Source: Candidatus Aenigmatarchaeota archaeon
Lineage (GTDB): Archaea; Aenigmatarchaeota; Aenigmatarchaeia; Aenigmatarchaeales; SZUA-1535
DNA length: 20,165 nt
Direction of reading: 5' to 3'
NCBI GenBank assembly: GCA_015521535.1
Contig: WAOA01000028.1
Coordinates: 1 to 20,165, forward strand
The notes under the pieces are model-generated. The model saw only the letters and a program-made list of their open reading frames with translations. It searched no databases and had not been told where the DNA came from. The stretch's first letter is position 1. Every line of letters starts with the position of its first letter. A program made the translations under genes and the position numbers. This document shows positions 1 to 8,569 of this stretch, piece after piece.

Positions 1-1
1 A

Positions 2-862
2 AATATCACATCAGAACAACAGGAATTTATAAATTCTATTTTATCTGGTTTGGAACGCAAAGTTGGTGAAGTTGAGATAGAAATAGAAAATGAAAAAAAT
101 AAAAGAAAAATAGAGATAGAAATAGAAACCGGTAAAAGCGGTGAAGAAGTAGAAGATTTAATTAAAGAAATAGAAAATAAAAAAGGGTTGGAAGATATTA
201 GAAAGGAAAAGGCTTTGGATGAAATTAAAGATGCTGAAGAAGAAATAAATGAAATGGTAGAGAAATTAAATAATTTAAATATAAGTATTGAGGAAAATGT
301 AACGTATGCTTTAAATCTTCTTATTCAGGCAAAAGAATCTTACAGTAAAAATAACTATAAAGATGCTATAAAACTCGCTAAACAGGTAAAAAATCTAATA
401 GAGAATTACAAAGAAATATATGAAAAAGAATCGGAAGAAGAAAGAAAGATTGAAGTTGAAATAGAAGGAAACCAAACTAAAGTTGAAGTGGAAATCGGTA
501 AAGTTAAGGCTAAATTTATTCTGGAAACAATTGATACAAATGAAATAGTTTCGGAAATTGCGGAAAGAACAGGACTTTCTTTATCGGAAATAGAAAATAT
601 AATTAGAATTGAAATAGAAGGACGTGAAAGAACCGAAACAGAAATTGAGATAGAGGATGAAATAGAAAATATAATTAAATCGGAGATAAATGAAACCGAA
701 TTTATATTAAATACAAGCGATAAAGAAGAGGTAAATTATGAAATAACAAAGAAAACAAATTTAAGTGAAGAAGAAATAGAAAAAAACATAGAGTTAGAAA
801 TTGAAGAAGAAATAGAAAAATCGAAAAAGTTAGAAACTAAAGATTCCGAAGAATATTCTTAG
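2..862 (+). CDS. Glu/Ile-rich repeat protein, 5'-partial
   Basis: The frame is open to the first base of the window, so the N-terminus is missing; the first in-frame start-like codon (TTG at 50) is probably internal. The protein is extremely rich in Glu, Ile and Lys. It alternates short amphipathic beta-like stretches such as VEIEIENE, IEVEIEG and ETEIEIEDEIE with helical segments. Two or three diverged repeats are visible. One unit reads KVEVEIGKVKAKFILETID, then a helix containing IAERTGLSLSEIENII. The next has TEFILNTSDKEEV, then ITKKTNLSEEEIEKNI. A long helical stretch (about residues 55-120 from the TTG) separates them from an earlier related unit. No signal peptide, membrane segment or catalytic motif is visible in this part. 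I do not recognise the family. It may be a surface or scaffold protein whose N-terminus lies upstream. Confidence 0.75.
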   Translation, partial: NITSEQQEFINSILSGLERKVGEVEIEIENEKNKRKIEIEIETGKSGEEVEDLIKEIENKKGLEDIRKEKALDEIKDAEEEINEMVEKLNNLNISIEENVTYALNLLIQAKESYSKNNYKDAIKLAKQVKNLIENYKEIYEKESEEERKIEVEIEGNQTKVEVEIGKVKAKFILETIDTNEIVSEIAERTGLSLSEIENIIRIEIEGRERTETEIEIEDEIENIIKSEINETEFILNTSDKEEVNYEITKKTNLSEEEIEKNIELEIEEEIEKSKKLETKDSEEYS

Positions 863-934
863 AAGAAATTATGAGAATGGTGAAGATCCAGAAAAATTCT
901 AAAAAACAATAAAACACGAGTTATATTAAATTAA

Positions 935-1102
935 TATTGTTATGGGACTCTCTGTGAAATTGATACAGATTCTCTTACAAGACATCTTCTTATAGATATT
1001 CCCGCCTATTTATACGCAAATTTCGGTATAAATCTTTCAGTATTTGAGCGCAATCTATACAGTGTTTACGATACTATTATGAAAAAATTAAATTATCGTT
1101 GA
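935..1102 (+). pseudogene. C-terminal gene remnant without a start codon
   Basis: An open stretch of 55 codons follows an in-frame TAA at 932-934 and has no plausible start. Its composition is protein-like (EIDTDSLTRHLLIDIPAYLY, then NFGINLSVFERNLYSVYDTI) and it ends in a normal TGA just before the convergent XPF-type gene. The same frame continues upstream of the TAA for several codons. This suggests the 3' end of a decayed gene rather than a functional ORF. I cannot name the parent family. Confidence 0.35.
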
Positions 1103-1104
1103 GT

Positions 1105-1770
1105 TTAAGAATCTTCCTTCCATTCTTCATTAAGAATTTTCCATATCATTCTCGCTTTCTTTTCACCTATTCCTTGTACACCCGTAAGTTCCTTCTCGCT
1201 TGCAGAAAAAACTCTTTTCGGGGTTTTGAATATTTTGAGCAGCCTTTTAGAAAGTTTTGTATTAACATACGGCAATCCCGCAACTATCTCTTGTTGTATT
1301 TTCGAAATCGAATTCAATTTCGGTTTTTTTCTCAAAATAACTTCTCTCTTTTCGTCGATTTGCTCGCGTTTAGCGAGATTGAATATTAGCGTAGCGGTTT
1401 CTTTCGGGTTTGAAGTATGGAAAACAGAAATGCCGTAATCACAAACCGCGCTTGCTATTGCACCGTATACAGCGTTAATATACAAATTTCTCGAAAAAAA
1501 GTAAGAACCCTCTATCACGAGCAGCGGTTTTTCGTATTGGGAAAGCGCGTGAAGTTGCTTGAAAAGTCTTTTATCGATTATACTGTTTACAAAATCTTCT
1601 GAAGTTTTGCGCTCAATACATACGCGATCGGAGCATATATAGTCGCCTATTTCCAACTGCTTTTCCCTTATTTCACAATCGAATTTAGATAAATTCTCTA
1701 CCACAGGCGAATACATCTCGCGGGTGTCGACGATAATTACTATTTTTTCTGAAGGGAGAACCTTTTGCAT
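1105..1770 (-). CDS. XPF/ERCC4-family structure-specific endonuclease (Hef nuclease part)
   Basis: The 221-residue protein has the ERCC4 nuclease core near the N-terminus. It contains VDTRE around residue 15, IGDY at 41-44, and the signature IERKTSED at 52-59, whose ERKxxxD acidic and lysine residues coordinate the catalytic metal. The C-terminal part (about residues 160-215) reads as a tandem helix-hairpin-helix domain, with AGLPYVNTKLSKRLL and GVQGIGEKKARMIW. Family members cut branched DNA such as flaps and stalled forks. In many euryarchaea this module is fused behind a DEAH helicase as Hef; here it stands alone, and the helicase is a separate gene at 16312-17823. It is divergent from the ATPase gene at 1804 with only 33 bases between them. 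There is no obvious C-terminal PCNA-binding motif of the crenarchaeal short-XPF type. Confidence 0.92.
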   Translation of the reverse strand: MQKVLPSEKIVIIVDTREMYSPVVENLSKFDCEIREKQLEIGDYICSDRVCIERKTSEDFVNSIIDKRLFKQLHALSQYEKPLLVIEGSYFFSRNLYINAVYGAIASAVCDYGISVFHTSNPKETATLIFNLAKREQIDEKREVILRKKPKLNSISKIQQEIVAGLPYVNTKLSKRLLKIFKTPKRVFSASEKELTGVQGIGEKKARMIWKILNEEWKEDS

Positions 1771-1803
1771 GTTAAATATTTATTTAAAAACAAAAAATAT
1801 TTT
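1771..1803. promoter_or_regulatory. Shared divergent promoter region
   Basis: The 33 bases between the two divergent starts are almost pure A/T and contain overlapping TATA-like boxes on both strands (AAATATTTATTTAAAAA around 1774-1790). Spacing to each ATG is near the 25-27 bases typical of this window, so both transcripts are probably leaderless. Confidence 0.5.
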
Positions 1804-2373
1804 ATGGTCGATAAAATTGCTGAACTCCTGGAAAATACAAACTCTTTATTAATACTCGGTCCTGCCGGCTCTGGCAAAACAACGCTTGCCGTGGACTTAA
1901 GTTTACAAAAAGCAAAAGAAGGTAAAAAAATATTTTTCATAACACTAATTCCTTCATCTAATATCGTAAACGGTGTAAAGAAATTGTTTCCTGAAATTTC
2001 CGATTTTATGGGAAAAAGTTTTTTCTTCGGATACGTAGAGCCAGAAAGCGATAACGATTTACTCGCAGATGTCGAACATGTCGTAAAAACCTTTAAGCCA
2101 GAAATCTTAGTGATAGATCCGCTTTATCCGAATATGGAAAGTTTTGTTTTCAAAGAAATTTGCGACACGTTAAAAATTAATGGAATTTCAGGTATTTTTT
2201 GCGGAAATGAAGAACACTTGGAAAGTCTGGTAGATTTTGTGTTGGAAATAAAAGTTGAAAAAATAAAAGATAAAGTTCGTAGAGAAATAGTAGTGAAATC
2301 GAGAGCAGCGACAAAAGAGAAAAGATTTTCTTTTAGTATTTCAGAGAACGGTGTGATGATAGAGGAAGAATAG
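1804..2373 (+). CDS. RecA/KaiC-superfamily P-loop ATPase
   Basis: The 189-residue protein has a classic Walker A (GPAGSGKT, residues 19-26) and a Walker B strand ending in ILVID (101-105). The layout is that of a single RecA-fold domain, as in RadB or KaiC-like archaeal ATPases. I chose ATG 1804 because an upstream in-frame ATG (1765) would add AT-rich promoter sequence as codons, and 1804 sits at leaderless distance from the TATA-like box. There is no HhH domain as in RadA and no second ATPase domain as in KaiC. Divergence from an XPF-type nuclease and proximity to a HerA-type ATPase suggest a repair or recombination role, but that is context only. It ends one base before the convergent HerA-like gene. 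Confidence 0.82.
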   Translation: MVDKIAELLENTNSLLILGPAGSGKTTLAVDLSLQKAKEGKKIFFITLIPSSNIVNGVKKLFPEISDFMGKSFFFGYVEPESDNDLLADVEHVVKTFKPEILVIDPLYPNMESFVFKEICDTLKINGISGIFCGNEEHLESLVDFVLEIKVEKIKDKVRREIVVKSRAATKEKRFSFSISENGVMIEEE

Positions 2374-2374
2374 T

Positions 2375-3631
2375 TTATTCTTTAACAAGTAAAGGCGAGC
2401 CTCCTGCGTGCCATGAAAACCTAGGTCTTATTTGAATTTTGTACAGTCTTTCAGAGTTATCATCAAGTATAAGCGCCGTACCCTTAGAGCGCGGAAGTTG
2501 GGAAATACTTTTTCTTATGTCTTCTAAGAGATATGTCTGCATTATTTGTGAAAGTGCATTAACATCGCTCTGCGCCGTAAGGCGGTGAGAAATTATAAGA
2601 TCTGCCTGCGATATGGCATCTTCATGCAGTTTATTCGGCCTTTGTGTTATGAAAACACAACTTATTCCCGGCTGCCTACCCTGCCTAACAAGTGTTAGCA
2701 AAGCATCTGAAGCAGCGGTTTTGCCTTTATTCGGAAGAAATTCGTGTGCTTCATCTATTATGAACCATACCATAGGGATCTTTCCTTTTTCGCCTCCTTC
2801 TATTATCGATATTTCTTCCCTTCTCCTCGAGAACATCCTTATCTGATATATTTTCCTTGCAAGTATCCCGAGCATAAGGTTTCGTACATTCCAATCCTGT
2901 AAGGAAACATCTATAACACTTGCTACGCCAGGCTCTAATAGTTTTTCTACGGGAGTAGCACGCTCAGAGAAAATTCCCCATTCCTTTGCAGATATAAAAC
3001 GATTCTCCAATGCAAGTTTTTCTTTCTCGGTAGCCCTTGTGTCGCGCTCTATTTCATCGATAATATCATCTATTCCGTAAGTCCCTCTTTCTTTTAATCT
3101 TTTAAGAACTCTTTCCAGAAGTATTCCTAAAGGTTCTTGTAAAGTAAAACCAAAAGTTAATGCCCAATCACTTGGCGTAAGTTCGCTCGGCTTTAAAGCA
3201 AGAGTAGCATCAAAAGAAATACCTTCGCGTTCATAAGATGAAGCGAGTCCGATAGGAACGAATACCTTAACATCTAAACCTTTTGGTTTCATGTCCCACC
3301 TTGCCAAAAGCGAGAAATCGCGTTCATTCGGATATTTCATCGACCAAAAAATCCCCATGGTATCTATCAATATACATGTTAAATTTTTTCTTATTTCTTC
3401 TGGTAAGAGAAGCATTTCCTCTGCTATAACTCCGCCTGTGTAACTTTTACCTGAGCCGCGCTTTCCGAGAACAAGTACTATATGCGGACGTAGAACGTCC
3501 ATGAGAATGCGATTAGTATAATGAGCATCTTCCCCTTCTCCGACTATATGCTTTCCTATATAAAGGCACCCTCTATTTCCGAATTTTTCAAGGTCTTCTG
3601 GGTCGCGTCCTATTACTATGTCAACGACCAT
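2375..3631 (-). CDS. HerA-type ATPase (DUF87 domain)
   Basis: The 418-residue protein belongs to the HerA/FtsK-like hexameric ATPase group. Walker A is GKRGSGKS (56-63), Walker B is WFIIDEAHEF near residue 300, and a conserved downstream stretch contains LVRQGRQPGIS and FITQRP, the latter typical of the sensor region. HerA proteins pump DNA and work with NurA nuclease and Mre11-Rad50 in end resection. No nurA, mre11 or rad50 is in this window, so this could be the canonical HerA or one of the archaeal HerA paralogues. A TATA-like box (TTTATAAAAAG, 3652-3662) lies 26 bases upstream of the ATG in the short gap to the LeuRS stop, giving it its own leaderless promoter. Confidence 0.88.
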   Translation of the reverse strand: MVVDIVIGRDPEDLEKFGNRGCLYIGKHIVGEGEDAHYTNRILMDVLRPHIVLVLGKRGSGKSYTGGVIAEEMLLLPEEIRKNLTCILIDTMGIFWSMKYPNERDFSLLARWDMKPKGLDVKVFVPIGLASSYEREGISFDATLALKPSELTPSDWALTFGFTLQEPLGILLERVLKRLKERGTYGIDDIIDEIERDTRATEKEKLALENRFISAKEWGIFSERATPVEKLLEPGVASVIDVSLQDWNVRNLMLGILARKIYQIRMFSRRREEISIIEGGEKGKIPMVWFIIDEAHEFLPNKGKTAASDALLTLVRQGRQPGISCVFITQRPNKLHEDAISQADLIISHRLTAQSDVNALSQIMQTYLLEDIRKSISQLPRSKGTALILDDNSERLYKIQIRPRFSWHAGGSPLLVKE

Positions 3632-3666
3632 GAGAAATTATCATGTTCTTCTTTATAAAAAGTTAT

Positions 3667-6528
3667 TTACTCTATCCACATCGCTGGTTTCAGCGGCATA
3701 GCAAATTTTTTCTTCTTTCCTGGATCTTCTTCCGGATTTATTAATACTTCGCAATTAAATTCCCTTTCGATAAATTCTTTTGCGCCTTTCAGTATGCGTT
3801 CTTCATCAATTTTAACAAATTCGAAAAACGCTGATTTAACGAATTTTTCTACGAGGAAACTAACTTCTTTTCCGTATTTTTTAATTTCTTCGTTTTTCAT
3901 TAATTCTCTCATCGCCTCTTTAGAGTTTTTATATTCTGCAACAACTTCTGCAACTTTCCATTTCCATTCCGGAGCGGTATAGATATAGATTCTATTTAAT
4001 TTTTCCAAACCCGTGATTTTTTGAATTTCCTTAATATCTTCGACAATGCCTTCTATAAATTTTTCCGCTTCTTCTGATTCAGGAGAAATATAATCTTCTT
4101 CTACTTCAGGCCATTTGGCAACAGAAACAAATTCCTTCTTACCAAGTTTTTCCCATAGTTCTTCACAAATATGCGGAGTAAATGGTGCCATTAACCTAAC
4201 CCAAGTCTCGGCAAGTTTTCTTAAAACGAATTTTTTATTCTCATCACTTTTCCCGTAGGTTCTTCTTTCGTACCATTTGTAAGCATGCATAAGATCAAAA
4301 AAGGCGCTATGTACCGCGTTTTTTGTTTTAAATTCTTCCAATGATTCGGTTGTTTTTTTAACACTTTTGGTGATTTTATGTAACAACCATTTATCTATTT
4401 CTTCAAGGTTTTCATATTCAACTTCCTTCACGTCTTTAAACTGAGAGATTTCTGAAATGATAGAAAAGAATCTTCTCAATTGCCTTTCCAGATTTCCGAC
4501 TTCTTTTCTTTTCCAGTCAAAATCGCTGTCATGTTCCGCCAAACTCATTATGTAAAGTCTCGTTACGTCTACGCCGTTTTCTTCCAAAGCGTCTATGAAA
4601 TTAAGAGTATTTCCCTTGGATTTACTCATCTTCTGTCCTTCCAAGGTACCAAAGCCGTTAACAGCTATTCCTTTAGGCCAGAATTTTTCTGGAAATATCG
4701 CAACGTGATTAAAAATGAAAAAGGTCAGATGATTTGGAATCAAATCCTTTGCAGAAGTTCTCCAATCAAGCGGATACCAATATTCAAATTCTTCTTTCAT
4801 TTCTCTTATTATTTCTTTATTCAATCCAGTTGATTTCGAAAGTTCATTTTCTTTTTCCTCATTTCTCTCCTGCGTGAATACATAATCGAAAAGTTCATCG
4901 GTAAGAGATTCAGGAGGAATACTATGTTTGTTTATGGTTTTTGAAATCGTATAGTAAGCCATATAAATTGTGGAATCGCTTAAACTCTCTATAACCCATG
5001 ATTTGTCCCAGGGAAGCGGCGTTCCCAATCCAACCTTTCTGGCGCATGCTTTTTTCTCCAGCCATTCTATTATACCTTCAAATTGAGTTCTCCTACTTTC
5101 AGGAATTATTTTCATCCTTTTCAAGCATTCTCTTGCCATTTCTTTCCATTCTTTGTTTCCGTAATCTATAAACCATTGGTTATGAATTATTTTTACTATT
5201 GCACGATTTCCAAATCTTGAAATCACTTTATCCTCTGCAAAGTCATAGAGTATTTCTCCGATTCCTTTATTTTTCAATTCTTCTTCTACCATTTCCTTAA
5301 CTTCGCTTACTTTTTTGTCTTTATAAGGCGGTATTTTGAAAGTTCCTTTATGATATTCTATTTTATATATGTTCTTGGTTGCTTTTTCCAAGAGTTCTAC
5401 ATCCTTCTGCGATTTTATTCCTAATTTTTCACATTCCTCTACCGCAGGAAATTCTCCGTAACCCTCGACAGAAATCAAAGAAATATAAGCGATTTTTTTC
5501 ACTACGCTCTTATACTTTTCATCTTTCTCTAAATCCTTAAGTGCAGCGTGATCGAAAGGCGCGTGTGCTGGAACGCTCATAACTATACCGCTGCCTATTC
5601 GCAGGTTAACAAATTCCGCTGGAAATATAGGTACTTTCGAGTTTGTCACAGGATTTATGCATATTTTGTTCACTAATTCCATTCCTTTAATTTCATCCAA
5701 AATTTCAACTTCCCTCTCCTGTTCCTTCAGTTTTTCGGCACATTCCCTGCTTATTACCCATATTTCTTTGTTCACTTTTGCTTTTACATACGTGCCTGAA
5801 GGATTCACCCATATATTTGTAACACCGTAAACCGTCTCTGGCCTAAGAGTTGCGCAGGGCAAGAATATTTTTTCTTTATCCGACTCCAAAATGAATTTTA
5901 TTAAAAAGTATTCCACTACTTGCACATCTTCACCTTCCATTATATCATGGTCTCCGAGAACGGTTTTAACCACAGGATCCCATCTCACGCGGTGCGAACC
6001 TTTTACTATAAGACCTTTCTCTTTTAATTTTGTAAACTGCCATTCTATGAATCTATTGAACCACGGATGAAGAGAAGTGGTGTAGAATTCTCTACTCCAG
6101 TCTATGCTGAAGCCCGCTTTTTTAAAGGTTTTTTTCGCCTCTTTCATGAAATAGTTGACAACGTTTTTCGGATCTTCGAAAGTATATAATATATCTTCAG
6201 GAACATGATAAACATCGCGATAAATTTTTATCGTCTTCTCGTCTCTTTCTTTTATCCGCTGAGAAATTCCGATTATCGGAGCGCCCGTGATATGCCAGGC
6301 CATAGGAAAAAGTACATTGAATCCTTGCATTCTTTTGAATCTCGCGATTACATCGGGAATCGTATAAGTTCTTCCATGCCCAACGTGAGGCAAACCAGAA
6401 AGATACGGAAATGCTACTGTAATGTAAAATTTTGGTTTTTCTGAATTTACAGACGCCTCAAATATCTTTGCTTCCTCCCATCTCTTCTGCCACTTCTCTT
6501 CAATTTCACCCCAAGAGAAATGAATCAC
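3667..6528 (-). CDS. leuS: Leucyl-tRNA synthetase, archaeal/eukaryal type
   Basis: The 953-residue class I synthetase charges tRNA-Leu. The HIGH-type signature is HVGH at residues 48-51, after AFPYLSG. The KMSKS loop (QKMSKSKGN) has its KMSKS at 633-637. The editing domain is inserted between them and carries the RPETVYG signature of the T-rich region. The SIDWSREFYTT stretch and the long helical C-terminal extension are typical of archaeal LeuRS. Length matches the family, and no frameshift or missing core motif is seen. The start is GTG at 6526-6528; an in-frame TGA stands two codons upstream, so no longer start is possible. The gene is followed by herA-like on the same strand with a separate promoter. 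Confidence 0.97.
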   Translation of the reverse strand: MIHFSWGEIEEKWQKRWEEAKIFEASVNSEKPKFYITVAFPYLSGLPHVGHGRTYTIPDVIARFKRMQGFNVLFPMAWHITGAPIIGISQRIKERDEKTIKIYRDVYHVPEDILYTFEDPKNVVNYFMKEAKKTFKKAGFSIDWSREFYTTSLHPWFNRFIEWQFTKLKEKGLIVKGSHRVRWDPVVKTVLGDHDIMEGEDVQVVEYFLIKFILESDKEKIFLPCATLRPETVYGVTNIWVNPSGTYVKAKVNKEIWVISRECAEKLKEQEREVEILDEIKGMELVNKICINPVTNSKVPIFPAEFVNLRIGSGIVMSVPAHAPFDHAALKDLEKDEKYKSVVKKIAYISLISVEGYGEFPAVEECEKLGIKSQKDVELLEKATKNIYKIEYHKGTFKIPPYKDKKVSEVKEMVEEELKNKGIGEILYDFAEDKVISRFGNRAIVKIIHNQWFIDYGNKEWKEMARECLKRMKIIPESRRTQFEGIIEWLEKKACARKVGLGTPLPWDKSWVIESLSDSTIYMAYYTISKTINKHSIPPESLTDELFDYVFTQERNEEKENELSKSTGLNKEIIREMKEEFEYWYPLDWRTSAKDLIPNHLTFFIFNHVAIFPEKFWPKGIAVNGFGTLEGQKMSKSKGNTLNFIDALEENGVDVTRLYIMSLAEHDSDFDWKRKEVGNLERQLRRFFSIISEISQFKDVKEVEYENLEEIDKWLLHKITKSVKKTTESLEEFKTKNAVHSAFFDLMHAYKWYERRTYGKSDENKKFVLRKLAETWVRLMAPFTPHICEELWEKLGKKEFVSVAKWPEVEEDYISPESEEAEKFIEGIVEDIKEIQKITGLEKLNRIYIYTAPEWKWKVAEVVAEYKNSKEAMRELMKNEEIKKYGKEVSFLVEKFVKSAFFEFVKIDEERILKGAKEFIEREFNCEVLINPEEDPGKKKKFAMPLKPAMWIE

Positions 6529-6577
6529 CTTTCATCTCAATCACACAAATTTTGAGTATTTATAGATATTTAAATTT
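6529..6577 (-). promoter_or_regulatory. leuS promoter and leader
   Basis: On the minus strand an AT-rich box (TTTAAATATCTATAAATAC, about 6555-6573) lies roughly 30 bases upstream of the GTG start. The GTG itself is embedded in AAAGGTGATTC, so the initiation region overlaps an SD-like sequence. Confidence 0.45.
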
Positions 6578-6625
6578 ATCGTATTTCTTCAAGTTTTTCT
6601 GCAGTAATATTTTTAATTTCACAAA

Positions 6626-7003
6626 TTATTCGCAAAATATTTTACTCTCGCTTTTAAAGCCAGGCGATGTAATATTATAATTAAAAATTACTTTGTCCGG
6701 AAGAATCACATGGGAAATAGAAAGTATCATACCCCGCTCAAGAAAATACTCTCTGAGTCTCTCTTCAATTTCGTTTAAGTGAATAGAAAACACATTCTCA
6801 CCAAAATTATCACGTGTCTTAACAACAGAGCACAAACTTTCCTTTATCATTGAAATTTGCTCTAATTCTGGATAGAGCGAAGCGTAAGTTGGATTAGGTC
6901 TGTAAATATTCTGGAAAAAAATCGCGAGAAGCGAAACAAAGGAAATGATTATGACAGCGGAAACTATGAAAAATTGTCCTTTAGATCTTGATGATTTGGG
7001 CAT
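6626..7003 (-). CDS. Small pilin-like membrane-anchored protein
   Basis: The 125-residue protein begins with a short basic segment, then KGQFFIVSAVIIISFVSLLA, a single hydrophobic helix starting directly after KGQ. That pattern resembles archaeal class III signal peptides and type IV pilin-like proteins, in which a prepilin peptidase cuts next to G-Q. The remaining roughly 100 residues are polar and would lie outside the membrane; they contain two Cys (SLCSVV and KIFCE). I prefer ATG 7003 because AAAGGTG lies six bases upstream; the GTG at 7012 would place the SD inside the gene. It overlaps the end of the DUF424 gene and is probably last in that operon. The protein family is not recognised beyond the N-terminal pattern. 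Confidence 0.65.
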   Translation of the reverse strand: MPKSSRSKGQFFIVSAVIIISFVSLLAIFFQNIYRPNPTYASLYPELEQISMIKESLCSVVKTRDNFGENVFSIHLNEIEERLREYFLERGMILSISHVILPDKVIFNYNITSPGFKSESKIFCE

Positions 7004-7274
7004 GCTTAACACCTTTTATTTCCAAAACATTTTCTTTTTCCACCCATTTATTTGCTATTGCAAGGTTTACTATCTGCGTTCCAATAAGATTTATTATGGT
7101 CGCGCTGTTAAAAAGTTCCAAGACCTCTTCGCCTATTTCTTCGCCTTTATAGAACTCTTTTTTTACATTCAAAACTATATTTCCTTCTTCAAAAATTTTT
7201 CCAAGAATATCGCGGTCGCAAACCGCTAAAATAACATCCTTCCCAGAACGATAGATTTTATAATAAAACTTCAT
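6981..7274 (-). CDS. DUF424 archaeal conserved protein
   Basis: The 97-residue protein matches the DUF424 pattern: an N-terminal MKFYYKIYRSGKDVILAVCD, a central FEEGNIVLNV, a middle NLIGTQIVNLAI, and a C-terminal GVKHAQII. The family is widespread in archaea and usually sits beside translation or replication genes; its biochemical role is unknown to me. The start is ATG 7274, which overlaps the aIF2 beta stop as ATGA (7271-7274). A longer in-frame start at 7316 would lie deep inside the upstream gene and add residues foreign to the family. The overlap implies translational coupling. Confidence 0.88.
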   Translation of the reverse strand: MKFYYKIYRSGKDVILAVCDRDILGKIFEEGNIVLNVKKEFYKGEEIGEEVLELFNSATIINLIGTQIVNLAIANKWVEKENVLEIKGVKHAQIIKI

Positions 7275-7675
7275 TTCAGTTGCTTTACCGCACATTTCGC
7301 ACCACACGCTTCGCATTTCATCGTTAATATCCTATCTTCTTTAATAAGTTTAGTATCAGGTCTTTTACATTCTTTACAAAGCACGAATTCTTTTACATAA
7401 TCCTCGAGTTTTTGCTGAATAGTTCGTGTGTTAACCCTTGTCTGAAAAACAGCATTAGAACCTTGCAGTGTACCAGGAGAAGCAAGTTCTCGTGTGAAGA
7501 ATTTAAGCATATGTTTAGGATCTCTTCTCAGGTATTCGGCAATATGAACGAAATTCTTTACAACAGTGAATGCACCTTGTATCGAGCTTTCAACCTTAGG
7601 TATTTCAAACCTTTCATCGCCTCCTATTCGTTTTATTTTTAAATACGCTTCATTTAGCATTTTTTCATAATCCAT
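7271..7675 (-). CDS. Translation initiation factor aIF2 subunit beta
   Basis: The 134-residue protein is a full-length archaeal aIF2 beta, part of the heterotrimer that delivers initiator Met-tRNA to the small ribosomal subunit. The N-terminal helix is followed by the alpha/beta domain (VESSIQGAFTVVKNF, then LRRDPKHMLKFFTRELASPG). The C-terminal zinc ribbon has two CxxC pairs, at C100/C103 and C121/C124. It starts immediately after the stop of the OB-fold gene (TGA then ATG, no gap) and its own stop overlaps the DUF424 start, so three genes are translated as one tight unit. Confidence 0.96.
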   Translation of the reverse strand: MDYEKMLNEAYLKIKRIGGDERFEIPKVESSIQGAFTVVKNFVHIAEYLRRDPKHMLKFFTRELASPGTLQGSNAVFQTRVNTRTIQQKLEDYVKEFVLCKECKRPDTKLIKEDRILTMKCEACGAKCAVKQLK

Positions 7676-8407
7676 TCATATCACCCTTTTTATTTTTCCG
7701 GGACGCGGTTCATAGCATGCTCCCGTATCTAGGAGTTCCTGAATTATCGAATCCAATTCTTTTTCAGGAATCCCGGATTTGTCGAGTAATTCCCTGTAAT
7801 CAGCACCATCTCCGAAATCCAACTCTTTTATCAATTCGAGCACGCTCGATTTGAGTGATTGTTCCTCTTCTTTGAATACATTTTCCGCTTCAACTATTCC
7901 TTCTATTTCCCTTTTACTTATCTCTTCGCCCAACAAGGCGAAAAGTTCGTTGATATCTGAGGTTTGCGATAAACATTCTTTTACTTTCTGAATTTTTTCT
8001 TTCTGTTCCTTTAAAATTTTCGCAATCTCGACAATCCTTAAAGTCTCGAAATTAGGGTCTTTGACTTTGTTTATTATTTCAACATTTATCCATATTTCGC
8101 CTTCTGTAAATTTAACCTTTCCTATAACATCGACCAAATCGCCGTAAGAGATATCGCTGACAGATTCTACATTATCGAAAACCTTTGCTCTTATAACGCC
8201 GGTAGAATCGTCTATGGTTAAGGAAGCAAAAGAAGATGCGGGATTTGAATACATATCAACGATATTTCCCATTATTCTAACGCGGGATAGCCTTCTTCCC
8301 AATTTAGTTAAAACATAAGAACTTTCCAATCCGCTTTTCGGAATAAATCTTCCCTTTACTATTTCTCCTATCAGCGCTTTTCTCGCGGTTAGCCTGCGTC
8401 TTTCCAT
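7676..8407 (-). CDS. RPA-like OB-fold single-stranded DNA-binding protein
   Basis: The 243-residue protein has one OB fold at about residues 35-115, with RVRIMGNIVDMYSN and SLTIDDSTGVIRAKVFD, the strand pattern of RPA32 and archaeal RPA-associated proteins. A helical linker follows. The C-terminus (about 185-243) looks like a winged helix (SGIPEKELDSIIQELLDTGA), as in RPA32. It has no zinc finger. It probably binds ssDNA or partners in replication and repair; whether it is the main RPA or an accessory subunit cannot be decided here. It is the first gene of the operon with aIF2 beta and DUF424. Confidence 0.78.
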   Translation of the reverse strand: MERRRLTARKALIGEIVKGRFIPKSGLESSYVLTKLGRRLSRVRIMGNIVDMYSNPASSFASLTIDDSTGVIRAKVFDNVESVSDISYGDLVDVIGKVKFTEGEIWINVEIINKVKDPNFETLRIVEIAKILKEQKEKIQKVKECLSQTSDINELFALLGEEISKREIEGIVEAENVFKEEEQSLKSSVLELIKELDFGDGADYRELLDKSGIPEKELDSIIQELLDTGACYEPRPGKIKRVI

Positions 8408-8426
8408 AATTGTTTTTTCTGAAAAA

Positions 8427-8440
8427 AGCGATTTAAAGTT
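8427..8440 (-). promoter_or_regulatory. TATA-like box of the OB/aIF2 beta/DUF424 operon
   Basis: On the minus strand, ACTTTAAATCGC is centred about 26 bases upstream of the ATG at 8407, consistent with a leaderless operon transcript. Confidence 0.5.
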
Positions 8441-8461
8441 TTGATAAATTTAGTAGGCCTT

Positions 8462-8569
8462 GTGCCAATAAGAGCGGAACTCGTTGTTAAAGAATTAACC
8501 GCAAAATCACTTTTTACTGTACGCTACTCGAGTGCGCGAGGTACGCCCATTTTCTTTATTGTACTCTAA
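8462..8569 (+). pseudogene. Possible N-terminal remnant of a radical SAM (SPL-like) gene
   Basis: A 35-codon open frame from a GTG starts PIRAELVVKELTAKS. This resembles the N-terminus of archaeal radical SAM proteins, which read roughly VKE-TAKS followed by DYVINPYxGC. The rest (LFTVRYSSARGTPIFFIVL) does not continue that family and lacks the CxxxCxxC cluster. It may be a truncated remnant next to the tRNA gene, or chance similarity. Confidence 0.2.

Noticed and set aside
4480..4833. 117-residue plus-strand ORF inside leuS
   Set aside because: It is a shadow frame of the well-supported leucyl-tRNA synthetase gene.
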